Source: Pseudoalteromonas tunicata (GTDB lineage Bacteria > Pseudomonadota > Gammaproteobacteria > Enterobacterales > Alteromonadaceae). From it: 64,000 bases of DNA. The notes below the pieces were generated by a model. It was not told the origin of the DNA and searched no databases. It saw nothing but the letters and a program-made list of their open reading frames with translations. Where the stretch lies: NCBI RefSeq assembly GCF_002310815.1, contig NZ_CP011032.1:3450001-3514000 (forward strand), written 5' to 3'. Positions 40,624 through 49,789 of this stretch are shown here, one piece after another. Each line of letters starts with the position of its first letter. The first letter of the stretch is position 1. The translations under genes and the position numbers were made by a program.

Positions 40624-41073
40624 TTAGAACCGATACCCTAAGTGGATACCCACTAAGCCTTTTGATTCAACTTCTTCTGTGCCAAAAATATCAAGCTTAG
40701 TTTTGTCATAAACCCGCACATCCGTGCGCCTTACACCGATACTTCCACCAAATGTCCAGCCCGATTGATCGACATTTTCAGAAAAGTAATTATAAGTTAA
40801 AGCTAAAAACCCCTTTTCACTGGTCAATACCTCACCTCCAACTGCAAAACCTACAATATGTCTACGGTCCGATGAGATAACATACTGATATCCCAAAGCT
40901 GCACCAATTAAACCTGCAGAAGCATATACAATATGCTTGTCATGCACTTGAGAATATTTTACCCCTAAAGCCCCACCATATTGATAGCCAGCTCCAACAC
41001 TGACATCAGCATAGAGATTTTGTGAACAGCTCACAGCAAGCAAACTAAGCGCCATGACAAATTTTTTGATCAT
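40624..41073 (-). CDS. Small outer-membrane beta-barrel-like protein, unknown
   Basis: 149 residues. A signal peptide ends near NLYA, followed by alternating Gly/aromatic beta strands (VSVGAGYQYGGALGVKY, GLIGAALGYQYV) and a terminal Phe (LGYRF), the C-terminal signature for BAM-assembled barrels. It is too small for a large porin and fits an 8-strand barrel or a surface-associated beta protein. It lies 16 bp after the secreted hydrolase gene and is probably co-transcribed with it. Family not recognised. Confidence 0.6.
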   Translation of the reverse strand: MIKKFVMALSLLAVSCSQNLYADVSVGAGYQYGGALGVKYSQVHDKHIVYASAGLIGAALGYQYVISSDRRHIVGFAVGGEVLTSEKGFLALTYNYFSENVDQSGWTFGGSIGVRRTDVRVYDKTKLDIFGTEEVESKGLVGIHLGYRF

Positions 41074-41089
41074 TAATACTTCCTTATGA

Positions 41090-42460
41090 TTAATATTGGT
41101 ATGTATCTAACCACTCTCTGATTTTTCGGGCTTTCGCATATGTTAAAGTCATATGTTCTTCATTGTTACTTGGATAGGCTGCAACTTCAGTCCAGTAATT
41201 TTCACTACCAGCTAGAGCTGAAAGAGTCGAAACGAAAGAGTGACGTTGACCTATTGTGACATAAGGTGTAATTGGATGCTCTTGCCCTGCAATTAAATCA
41301 GAGAAAACTTGATAAAAATCGGCGTAGCCACCCGATACGTTATCAACACTAGGTGTGGTATATACTTTAAAATATTCACTACCGCCATTATACCATGCTC
41401 GGTATAGCTTAAAATGAGACGTTAAAATCGAATTTGGAGCTCCTTGCGTACTACTCTGAGCACCATTAGTTAGTGCTAATGAAGGAATCGTTTGTACATG
41501 CCCTAAGCTCGCCAACTTGGATAAAAGTGCAGTTCTGTCACTAGAACCTGAAGGTGTATTGATGATCAGTTCATTGAACGTTTTAGTATTGAGTTTACTT
41601 ATTATTGCTTCTAATTTCCTGCGCGCATCACGACAGACACCTTTTAAACCGCATAAACTAGTATCAATTTTGCTTAGTAATCGATTTGTATTGTCGAGAA
41701 TAGAGCGCGGAAAATTCGAGCCAAGGTGAGGTGCATCAAATGAGACAAAAGTAGCTACTTTATTAAGCGAGCCTGTTTTTTCGAGCTCTCTTAAAGCAAA
41801 ACGAGTTACCACTCCCCCCATCGATAACCCAACAAGTGATGTGGACGAGATCCCCGATTTGTCATTAATCACATCTAACAAACGTTTAACACCATCAGCA
41901 TTGAACTCAACCCCTCTGTCCTGCTGTTTATAACGATATAAAATTACGTCATAACCTGCGCTTCTTAAACTAGTTGCAAGCCCCCCTTGATTGATATCAC
42001 TATAAAATTGTTGTTCTGAATAACCAGAATCTTCAAGATTAACATTGTAAGGTTGCACCACAACGACTGGCTTATCTAGCTGCCCATCATTGCTTAAGTA
42101 GATATGGGCGGTACCATAGTAATACTTTGGATATTCAGACCACTGAAGACATGTTCGCTGAATAGCCTCTGCGTTATCAATAGAAGATGATTGATTAATC
42201 TTCGAACCAATAGTCCCCAAAGGCTCTTCACCTTCCCACCATTCACACGTACGTAACATTTCAGTGGAATTAATACTCCAAGTATTGCCGATACTACTTA
42301 AAGCCGAGGAAATAGCAGACTCAGTGCTATCATCGCTAAACATAGAGATTATATGGGAGGAATCAATCAGTAAGCCATACTCATCAGTTAGTGTTTGTTG
42401 TGCAAAGCTGCAAAAACTTGTCGTTGCAAATAGCGCAGTTAAGATGGTTTTTATTTTCAA
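41090..42460 (-). CDS. Secreted alpha/beta hydrolase (lipase/esterase-like)
   Basis: 456 residues. Signal peptide cleaving near CSFA/QQ. The domain beginning KPVVVVQPYNVNLED has the nucleophile elbow GLSMGG (Ser213) and a TFVSFDAPHLGSNFP stretch, typical of triacylglycerol lipase and PGAP1-like hydrolases. Several cysteines in the mature part (near residues 72, 104 and in SLCGLKGVC) could form disulfides, consistent with secretion. First gene of a two-gene unit with the small barrel protein. Substrate unknown. Confidence 0.7.
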   Translation of the reverse strand: MKIKTILTALFATTSFCSFAQQTLTDEYGLLIDSSHIISMFSDDSTESAISSALSSIGNTWSINSTEMLRTCEWWEGEEPLGTIGSKINQSSSIDNAEAIQRTCLQWSEYPKYYYGTAHIYLSNDGQLDKPVVVVQPYNVNLEDSGYSEQQFYSDINQGGLATSLRSAGYDVILYRYKQQDRGVEFNADGVKRLLDVINDKSGISSTSLVGLSMGGVVTRFALRELEKTGSLNKVATFVSFDAPHLGSNFPRSILDNTNRLLSKIDTSLCGLKGVCRDARRKLEAIISKLNTKTFNELIINTPSGSSDRTALLSKLASLGHVQTIPSLALTNGAQSSTQGAPNSILTSHFKLYRAWYNGGSEYFKVYTTPSVDNVSGGYADFYQVFSDLIAGQEHPITPYVTIGQRHSFVSTLSALAGSENYWTEVAAYPSNNEEHMTLTYAKARKIREWLDTYQY

Positions 42461-43069
42461 AATTTATCTCCTTCATCATTTTTATAGAACCCAAAAAGGG
42501 TACGATATTTTTTTATTCTGACGAAGTCAATTTTTAACCTCTTTTTATTCTTTCCTGGTCAATCTGTTAAGTTGATTATTCTGTTACTGAAACGATAGCT
42601 AATACCACTAAAGTACAAAGCTGTCGCTCCTTAATAATAGTGATTTATAACTTAATTCCTTAGTCAACAAAGCTGACATCACCCTCTGCTTTGATAGAAA
42701 GCACACTTAAAAAATCATTTTCAATAATAGGATTTGTTATCTGATTCGCTTTGTGAACTTTAGCGTTTTACTTACTAAAAATATATTTCATTTTGCGCCA
42801 CTCATGGTCCAAATTGGACTATTGCGCCAAACTGGTTTTATTCTTATGAGTAAAAGATGAAAAAAATAACTTAAAAAGGAAAACTAGCTACTCAGGGAAT
42901 ACCCCCTGTTGACTGGTATTGATACAAATTGGATAGATAGTTGAAACTATTTAATTCAATGATTATTTTATAAAAATGACGTTCAGTATGGCCTGCTCCT
43001 CATTGCTTTGAACAGCAGGCAAACTTTTTATTTAGTAATTTAATTGCAGATGTTAAAAATCAGTAATGA
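42461..43069. other. Intergenic region with palindromes, no gene
   Basis: 609 bp between two minus-strand genes. It contains GTCCAAATTGGAC (42807-42819) flanked by TTGCGCCA and TTGCGCCA direct repeats (42793-42800 and 42822-42829), and ATAGTTGAAACTAT at about 42935-42949. A 7-bp inverted repeat with a long loop at 42991-43020 is not a good terminator. No coding frame is convincing. Confidence 0.5.
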
Positions 43070-43684
43070 TCAATTTGGATATTTAAAAACATGTAAGCTC
43101 AAGCGCCATTTTATAGCTGCTGCACGAAGTGATAAAGTCGCCAGCATCCCGGCAATCATGGCTATTTCTTTGGCGATATCAAAATTTAAACATTGGGTAT
43201 AAACAATCCCGCCAAAAATACAAGTTGTTGCATACAATTCACTTTTTAATACCATAGGTGTTGAACGAGCAAGCACATCGCGGATCATGCCACCAAAACA
43301 ACCCGTAATCACTCCCATCACCACTGCTGTGATATTAGGCATACCGTAATCTAGCGCTTTTTGGACGCCCATAACGACAAAAAATGCTAGGCCCAGCGCA
43401 TCTGCACTTTCAATTATAATTTTACGCATACTCCCGCGCTTATTAAGCCAAAAAATAGTTAATAACGAGGCACCTAAAATTGAGTAAAGATAACTAGGAT
43501 TATGTAACCAAAATACCGGCGCATCGAGAATGACATCTCGAATGGTACCACCACCAATGCCTGTCACAGCAGCGAGCACTATCACACCAAAACCATCAAG
43601 CTTTTTACGATGAGCTACCAATGCGCCTGATATCGCAAAAACCGCAACACCTATTAAATCAAACCAATGAAACCACGCTTCCAT
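43070..43684 (-). CDS. TRIC-type cation channel family protein (UPF0126/YadS)
   Basis: 204 residues from the ATG at 43682-43684 (MEAWFHWFDLIG); a TTG-started extension of 11 codons is unlikely. Seven membrane helices arranged as two similar halves, with the family repeats AVTGIGGGTIRDVIL and VITGCFGGMIRDVLA, each carrying the GGG(M/T)IRD motif on a kinked helix. Bacterial homologues form trimeric cation channels, but their physiological role is unclear. Stand-alone gene. Confidence 0.88.
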   Translation of the reverse strand: MEAWFHWFDLIGVAVFAISGALVAHRKKLDGFGVIVLAAVTGIGGGTIRDVILDAPVFWLHNPSYLYSILGASLLTIFWLNKRGSMRKIIIESADALGLAFFVVMGVQKALDYGMPNITAVVMGVITGCFGGMIRDVLARSTPMVLKSELYATTCIFGGIVYTQCLNFDIAKEIAMIAGMLATLSLRAAAIKWRLSLHVFKYPN

Positions 43685-43725
43685 AACACTCTCAAAAATT
43701 AACTTATTGTAAGACAAACAAAAAA

Positions 43726-43746
43726 GCTAGACAAAATAAGTCTAGC
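43726..43746 (-). terminator. Terminator of the 43.8-45.8 kb unit
   Basis: GCTAGAC / GTCTAGC stem with a 7-nt loop. The minus strand continues TTTTTTGTTTG. Confidence 0.7.
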
Positions 43747-43809
43747 CTTACAGATTACCTCAATACAATGTGATTGCAATTATAGATCTAGATCTATTGT
43801 TCTAACTGA

Positions 43810-44808
43810 TTAAAATTTCTCTTTTAAGAGCTCAAATTGCTGTTTAAATGTTAAGTGACGCTTATCACCAAGCCCCGCTTTTTGGGTTAAAGAAAATAAA
43901 CTTTGCTCTATATCGAGCAGATAATTCTCAAAAGACAGATCTTTGCTGACCAACTTTAACGCTTGGTGTTGCGCATACAAATTATCAATCCGATTTAAGT
44001 GATGTTGGATTTCATCACGCTTCATTTCAATCGCTTGGTAATCACGGTTATTCGTTTTGGCAAATAAGACGCTATCATCTAACAATGTTCGCACTTGTGC
44101 ATAGGTACTTGGCAACATGCTTGCCTTGTCTGAATTTGCGATAACCTTAATTTCAGCAATAACTTGCGCTAAATAAAACTCAACCACTGCATTCTTCTCA
44201 AGGTCGAGTTGATTTGCCAACATGGTCGGTAAGTACGCCTCAACTTGGACATCTTGACCTTGCGCTAACATCCCAGTTAATTGCTGATATTTAGCATTTA
44301 ACTTGCCAAATTGCTCAGGAAAGCTCTTTGCAGTATCGAGATTATTTAATACGGTAAAGTTATCTCTAACAGGCTTTAAGACCAATAAAATCCGATCCTT
44401 AACTTGAGTGGCTGCGGTAATTAACTCAAATATTTTTGCACTACTGGCATTTATTTTCTGTAAATTTGTTTGAGAGGAAAACAAGGAGCTACGGCTTAAT
44501 ATATTGGATTTGTCTGCCTGAATTTTTGAAAAGTCAGCCTCGAGCTCTTGCCAAAGTTTTTGTGCTTCGGTAACTCGTGTTTTATCAAACGCATTTAACT
44601 CTTCATTTTCGGCGATGTTAATTTGTTCTTTAGCAATGCTAAAGCTTTTATTCGCTTCATTAAATGCAGCTGCAATTTGCTCAGGGGTGGCATCTGGGCC
44701 CATGATGTTCGAAGTCAAACTTCCTAAATCATCCTGGACTGACTCCAACGTTTTACAACCAGGTAAAAGCAATACTAATGCGGTCAAAATTATTGGTAAA
44801 ATCTTCAT
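43810..44808 (-). CDS. Predicted lipoprotein, helical, unknown
   Basis: 332 residues with a signal peptide and lipobox LLPGC (Cys18). The mature protein is almost entirely helical and charged, with coiled-coil-like stretches (LWQELEADFSKIQADK and similar), so it may be a spacer or scaffold in the periplasm. Not recognised. It starts 1 bp after the stop of the beta-barrel-like gene upstream and is probably translated with it. Same strand as, and likely functionally linked to, the large lipoprotein further upstream. Confidence 0.55.
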   Translation of the reverse strand: MKILPIILTALVLLLPGCKTLESVQDDLGSLTSNIMGPDATPEQIAAAFNEANKSFSIAKEQINIAENEELNAFDKTRVTEAQKLWQELEADFSKIQADKSNILSRSSLFSSQTNLQKINASSAKIFELITAATQVKDRILLVLKPVRDNFTVLNNLDTAKSFPEQFGKLNAKYQQLTGMLAQGQDVQVEAYLPTMLANQLDLEKNAVVEFYLAQVIAEIKVIANSDKASMLPSTYAQVRTLLDDSVLFAKTNNRDYQAIEMKRDEIQHHLNRIDNLYAQHQALKLVSKDLSFENYLLDIEQSLFSLTQKAGLGDKRHLTFKQQFELLKEKF

Positions 44809-44809
44809 A

Positions 44810-45763
44810 TTAATAGCTCCAGTGGATCCCAGCTGTCACAGCAACATTACTGTATTCAATTTCTGGTACACGCACTCTACCACCACTGTCTAACGTATCC
44901 GTCACCGCCTTGCGCTCTTTATAAAGCGCATCAACTCCAAGCATTAAAGCCATATTGTCAAATACATGATAACGCACCCCTGCTTTTGCGCTCACCCCAT
45001 AACCATTAAAACTATCTGTTAATGTAGTTGTTTCATATTGAGTATTTTGCGTTTGTGAATACATAGGTGTGCTTAATTCACCATCAATATACCAACTTAC
45101 TTTATTAAAACTATCAGCAAGATGGCTGTCATACCTTAATGCTGCAACTAACAGCACCCCCATTTGATCTTCACTGACTGAAACGACAGGCACCAAATAA
45201 TTAGGGTTATTTTGTTGCGCGCTATCACGATCATCATACCCTTGGCCCGGTAAAACAAAACGTGCTACCACATCATCGGAAGGATCAGCTAAGGCAATCA
45301 ACGCTTTATCAAATGCATCAGCACCTGGCTGTACAAATTTAAAATTAGAACGAGTGAAGCTTGAGGTATAAATTTTACCGCCAAACGTAAATTGCATCGC
45401 TTTTGATAAGTTATAGGCCGCTTTAACACCTATCTCATTGGCTTTTAACTTAAAGGCATTTTCTTGAATATCACCAAATTCACCTATACCCCAAGTTTCT
45501 GTTTCTATTTCAGTCGCGATTGTGGCAGCGCTTTCGATATAAAATCCCCAATTTTCATTAATACCAGAATAAGAGATCTGTCGAATAGCTGGATTCATCA
45601 CAGAAACCGATTGCTCTAACCTCCCAAGCCCTGCGACTTCCCCCAGTGACTCGCTGTAATGTATAGCCTCAAAACCAATTTTAACTTCAGAAAAAGAGGG
45701 ATTACTGTTTGCATTTGCCAAAAATGGAATGGTTAATAAACCGATTAAATAGTTATATTTCAT
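44810..45763 (-). CDS. Predicted outer-membrane beta-barrel protein
   Basis: 317 residues from the ATG at 45761-45763 (AGG seven bases before it), preferred over a start eight codons earlier. A signal peptide ends near FLANA. The rest alternates short aromatic strands (WGFYIESAATI, MQFTFGGKIYTSSF, YGVSAKAGVRYHVF) and ends in IHWSY, a usable aromatic C-terminal barrel signal. It resembles transporter- or porin-like barrels in general, but I cannot assign a family. It lies between two lipoprotein genes. Confidence 0.6.
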   Translation of the reverse strand: MKYNYLIGLLTIPFLANANSNPSFSEVKIGFEAIHYSESLGEVAGLGRLEQSVSVMNPAIRQISYSGINENWGFYIESAATIATEIETETWGIGEFGDIQENAFKLKANEIGVKAAYNLSKAMQFTFGGKIYTSSFTRSNFKFVQPGADAFDKALIALADPSDDVVARFVLPGQGYDDRDSAQQNNPNYLVPVVSVSEDQMGVLLVAALRYDSHLADSFNKVSWYIDGELSTPMYSQTQNTQYETTTLTDSFNGYGVSAKAGVRYHVFDNMALMLGVDALYKERKAVTDTLDSGGRVRVPEIEYSNVAVTAGIHWSY

Positions 45764-45776
45764 TTTCAAACCTAAA

Positions 45777-45797
45777 AAGGCACTCAAAGAGTGCCTT
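45777..45797 (-). terminator. Hairpin between the large lipoprotein and barrel genes
   Basis: AAGGCACTC / GAGTGCCTT stem with a 3-nt loop, followed on the minus strand by TTTTTAGG. The short T-run suggests partial termination or an mRNA-processing hairpin, which would set the expression ratio between the 1169-residue lipoprotein and the two genes downstream. Confidence 0.5.
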
Positions 45798-45812
45798 ATC
45801 CTTATTTTTTAA

Positions 45813-48800
45813 TTACAGTTGAACTGCATGTTTTGGACGAACAGTATTAAGCAATATTTTGTTTTGAGAGACTTTTTGTATTGAAGCATCAATAAAGTCA
45901 TGATTTACAGGATCGTTACCTGCTGCAACGGGTTGATCCCAGCTAAATAACTTGATATCAAAGCCTGTGCCATTTAACGCCGTAGGTGAAAAAATAAAGC
46001 CTGCACTTTCAGTTCCTGTATCCGGCGTTATTTCATTAACTAACAATTGGCCTTGCTCCATGCGCCACTGATATGCAATTGCATCTACACCGCTACCAAG
46101 CAACATATTGCCTCCAGATTGCAGGCTAAAAGGTACATTCTGGCCATTGGCCAATAAATTGTATGAGCCAAGCACACTCGCTTCATTAAAATAAGGCTGC
46201 GTTGTTGTTACTGAAGTACGTTTCATAGCACCAAACTCATTATTATCCTTCCAAAGCAATCTATCGCCTTGAGAGCGCACAATGGCATCAGAACTAGAAT
46301 CTGCTATTTGATCGACAAATGGTGTCCAAGTGAAATATCCTGTTGTTGCATTATGAGTATAATTTGACGCTCTAATTCCAAAATTGCCAACTTCGTGCTC
46401 AAGCTCAACAACAACTCCTTCATTTAGCATCACAGTTGCAAAGAAACGATTATTCGAAATATCGCCCCCGGTATATCCACCAACCAATGAATTAGAAGCT
46501 GAAATCACCCTTTTTAGGTTAAGTACTTCACCATCAGATGCCATAATAGTTAAATTATCACCTGCGACGGTAATTGTATGGGTCAGATCAGAGTCATAAC
46601 CTAAAACCCCATTGGTATCTTCTAAGATATCAACACTAAAAGAGCCACTTGCTTGATCCCAAGTGAAATTACCGATTTCATAACCTGGGAACTCATCTGC
46701 CGTACCAAGGTCATCCACTGCAAACTCAACTTGAATCCATTTACCATTTTGCAAGATTAGAATAAATTCAGGTATTGTCGGGTCATACCAGGTGCCATCT
46801 AATGGGTGGCTTTGCGCTACAGGGGTGGTAGCATCAGTTATCGCCATTTCTTTATTTAAGTATAGTTTTACTGTTTCACCTGCTGCACACGAGCCACCAG
46901 CAGTAAAACGGCATACCGTTAAGAAGTTACGATCAAACGCCTTAATTTCATAAAAATAAGTTTGGTTTGCAATTGTAGTTTGAAGTTGGCCTTGTTTCAC
47001 CTTATAGGTACCAACCGCATCACCAGCACCCCACTCTTTGGCATAAATATTATATTGAGTTGGTTGCCCGGTAACATACACTTCATTAAATGAACGAGTG
47101 TTAACCACGCCTTGCTCTACGGTATAAAGATTAAGACCATAGAGCCAATATCCAGCAAACTCTGCCACTCCCTGCGTTGGGGTATAGAGATAACTTAATA
47201 CATCATTAGAAACGAAGGTTAATCCTGTTGGACCGGTATAAACCCCATTAGTCCAATTATTGCTATCATCGATTGGGTTGTCATTCTCAAACCAATTTCG
47301 AGTCACCAAGTAGTTATCGCCATCAACAGCTAACAATTTATGCACAACAGTTCGAGCTAACTGACATTGATACGTTGCAGGACATTTACCCACCAAACCT
47401 AAATCTGGGTGATAAAAGCGATCTCTAACCAATTCACCACTTTTTAATCCCCAACTATCTCTATTTAACTGTAAATTGATAGTCATAGAACCATCGTCGT
47501 AAAAATCAAGATCACCGTAATTGCCAGGCACTTTAAAGCCCAAATCAATCGACCAACGACCAACCGCGCTATTCACATTAAGAAATACATCTTCTTGCTT
47601 TATCATTAAGCCTGTACGAGTTAATACTGACTGGGCATCTTGAGTAATAACATTACTGCTAAACTGATAGCCTTTATTAATATCTTTAAATAACCACAAT
47701 TGATGGGTAAAGGTATCACCCAATATTTCTAAGCGGTTTGCAACTAGCTGCCACTGAAAGGCTAAACTAACTGAGCCATCTGTAAAAAATAGTTCACCAC
47801 TACCATCATTTTGAAAAACAAATTGACCAGCAAATAACTGACCATTATTTTGAATGAGATCATCAATATACCAGCTACCTTCAATGTCGGCAGCACTGAC
47901 CGTTAGGGTTTGATTTTTATCTATCATGGTCATCAAAGAGTTAGTAGCAGTCTCTTGAACAACTTGGTTTAAATTAATATCAATCACTTGCTCTTTATAA
48001 AACCATTCAATACTTCTTGATGTTTTATCTTCAGCTAAAATTCTAAATTTATGATTGATAGCTTGATAGCGACAATTATCAATAAAGGTATTATTGATAC
48101 TGCACGAGCCAGATAAAATATTTACTAAAGGCGAAACACTATTTAGAGTGACAAAACCATCGGCTGCTTGTACCCAAGTAATTGCAACTTTGGTCTCACC
48201 AGTTAATGTTCCTGTCCCATCTTGGTTCAGGTCTAGTTGCGTACTTTTTGCACCATAATATTGCGGACTAGTAATTAAATATTGACCTGCTAACGGTAAG
48301 CTCCCATTGTCAACTAAGGTATCGTCTTTTTTAATTTCTTCGATGGTTTTATCAATCAAAGTCGGATCAACTTGATTAACTTGTATAATAAATTCGCTTG
48401 AGGTTTTAACATCATCAACTAAATCAAATGTTGATGTCACACCCTCAGGCAAAACAAATGTATTATCGTCAGAATCAACCACGATTTTAATCAGTGCTGC
48501 GAGCGTTAATTTTTCTTGCGCATCAATAGCAAGACGGGCAATGGCTAACTCTTGTTCATTGGTAGGAATTTGCCCAGCTCGGGTAAATAGCGCATATTCA
48601 GCAGTACTAACATTCGTTACATTGACGCCAAATAACTCATCTTTATTCAGTACAGCATCCTCTCCTGCAGCGCTTAGTAACACGCTCACTGAATTAAGTT
48701 GTGAATAGAATTCAACTTCAGGGTTATTTGCGTTGTCCCCAATACCGTACAACTGCACCAATGTATTTTGTGCTGACTCATCAACCGTTAAAGTGACTGA

Positions 48801-49322
48801 ATACACCCCATTCGCATCAGATGTGGCTGCAAACTCTTCATCACCAACCTTAGCTGTAATAGTGGCGTTTGCTAAAGGCTTATCTGTGATTAACCCTGTA
48901 ATGGTCACTGTTGATACTTTACGTTTAATGGTAATCGCATAATCAGCAGACGCCGTAGCCCCTTGATTATCGGTTACTAAAACAGACAGTACGAGATTTT
49001 TATCTGCATCAACATCCGGAGCAGTAAAGCTGAATTCAGACGCATTATTAATACCCAAATCAAAAGTTGGTCCAGACTTAATTGACCACGCATAACTTGC
49101 AATTGAACCATCAGCATCCGTTGCTTGGGCTGTTAGCTTTAAGGATTTACCTTCTTCTACTGACTTATCACCAGAGATAGAAACCTGAGGTTTTTGATTT
49201 TGTACTACAGGAGGGTTGACCGTATCATCACTACTATCACTTCCACCACAACCACTTAATAACAAGGCTGCAGAAAAACATGCAAGTAATGAAAATGATT
49301 TCATTGCAGGGTGAATATTCAT
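45813..49322 (-). CDS. Large surface lipoprotein with PKD-like domain and G-x-W/Y modules
   Basis: 1169 residues. Lipobox LLSGC (Cys25) followed by GGSDSSDD, a low-complexity linker common in exported surface lipoproteins. Residues about 45-133 form a PKD/REJ-like Ig domain (TAQATDADGSIASYAWS), and about 137-180 a carboxypeptidase-regulatory-like fold (GLITDKPLANATITA). The rest contains seven modules each starting G-x-W/Y, at residues 346, 482, 588, 724, 843, 948 and 1052, often followed by a strand and a D/N-G turn (FVFQNDGSGELFF, LDFYDDGSM). Ligand unknown. The start has GGA eight bases before the ATG. Confidence 0.6.
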   Translation of the reverse strand: MNIHPAMKSFSLLACFSAALLLSGCGGSDSSDDTVNPPVVQNQKPQVSISGDKSVEEGKSLKLTAQATDADGSIASYAWSIKSGPTFDLGINNASEFSFTAPDVDADKNLVLSVLVTDNQGATASADYAITIKRKVSTVTITGLITDKPLANATITAKVGDEEFAATSDANGVYSVTLTVDESAQNTLVQLYGIGDNANNPEVEFYSQLNSVSVLLSAAGEDAVLNKDELFGVNVTNVSTAEYALFTRAGQIPTNEQELAIARLAIDAQEKLTLAALIKIVVDSDDNTFVLPEGVTSTFDLVDDVKTSSEFIIQVNQVDPTLIDKTIEEIKKDDTLVDNGSLPLAGQYLITSPQYYGAKSTQLDLNQDGTGTLTGETKVAITWVQAADGFVTLNSVSPLVNILSGSCSINNTFIDNCRYQAINHKFRILAEDKTSRSIEWFYKEQVIDINLNQVVQETATNSLMTMIDKNQTLTVSAADIEGSWYIDDLIQNNGQLFAGQFVFQNDGSGELFFTDGSVSLAFQWQLVANRLEILGDTFTHQLWLFKDINKGYQFSSNVITQDAQSVLTRTGLMIKQEDVFLNVNSAVGRWSIDLGFKVPGNYGDLDFYDDGSMTINLQLNRDSWGLKSGELVRDRFYHPDLGLVGKCPATYQCQLARTVVHKLLAVDGDNYLVTRNWFENDNPIDDSNNWTNGVYTGPTGLTFVSNDVLSYLYTPTQGVAEFAGYWLYGLNLYTVEQGVVNTRSFNEVYVTGQPTQYNIYAKEWGAGDAVGTYKVKQGQLQTTIANQTYFYEIKAFDRNFLTVCRFTAGGSCAAGETVKLYLNKEMAITDATTPVAQSHPLDGTWYDPTIPEFILILQNGKWIQVEFAVDDLGTADEFPGYEIGNFTWDQASGSFSVDILEDTNGVLGYDSDLTHTITVAGDNLTIMASDGEVLNLKRVISASNSLVGGYTGGDISNNRFFATVMLNEGVVVELEHEVGNFGIRASNYTHNATTGYFTWTPFVDQIADSSSDAIVRSQGDRLLWKDNNEFGAMKRTSVTTTQPYFNEASVLGSYNLLANGQNVPFSLQSGGNMLLGSGVDAIAYQWRMEQGQLLVNEITPDTGTESAGFIFSPTALNGTGFDIKLFSWDQPVAAGNDPVNHDFIDASIQKVSQNKILLNTVRPKHAVQL

Positions 49323-49789
49323 TTTTCATTCCAATTGATAAATTAATTATAAATAAAAAGGTAACGCTAAACGGAACATTACCTTCGGTCACCAAAGTAA
49401 TCGTAAAAGCAACTGCTTACGTCTTACTTATTTCGTTGCATTTGCCTGCATTCTTAATAGGCTAAGCCGTCAAATCCTCGCTCTTTTTTCTGTACACATG
49501 AAAAGAACGCAGAATAATTATTCGTTTTTTAGTAACAAACTGACTACTTGTTACTGATTTTCTGAAAAATTGAGTTAATCAGTTCTCGAAGAAATACTGT
49601 TTATTAGACGTATGCGACTTAAAATTTATAAGGTTCTAGCTGCATTCCAATGTATAAGACAACTTTGAACCCTGCATTTGAAACATCTTGAATTACTTTG
49701 AATTTTAATATTATCAACAAGTTGTATTTTAAGGATGGCTCTAGCTAGTTTTAAATCAGAAGAGTAAATTTGCGGTACTTTATGTAAAT
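49323..49789. other. Intergenic region with candidate operators
   Basis: 467 bp upstream of the large lipoprotein gene and downstream of the wHTH membrane regulator. It contains a perfect 12-bp palindrome GAATAATTATTC (49512-49523) and, 7 bp further, AGTAACAA (49531-49538) / TTGTTACT (49548-49555) separated by 9 bp. These are plausible regulator sites for the lipoprotein gene. I see no convincing coding frame; a plus-strand frame at 49280-49465 lacks a ribosome site. Confidence 0.4.

Noticed and set aside
42991..43020. GCCTGCT/AGCAGGC hairpin as a terminator for the channel gene
   Set aside because: Only 7 bp of stem with a 16-nt loop, and the T-rich tract follows on the plus strand, whereas the nearby gene is on the minus strand.
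49280..49465. Plus-strand 61-codon frame
   Set aside because: It overlaps the signal-peptide region and ribosome site of the large lipoprotein gene on the other strand and has no supporting features.
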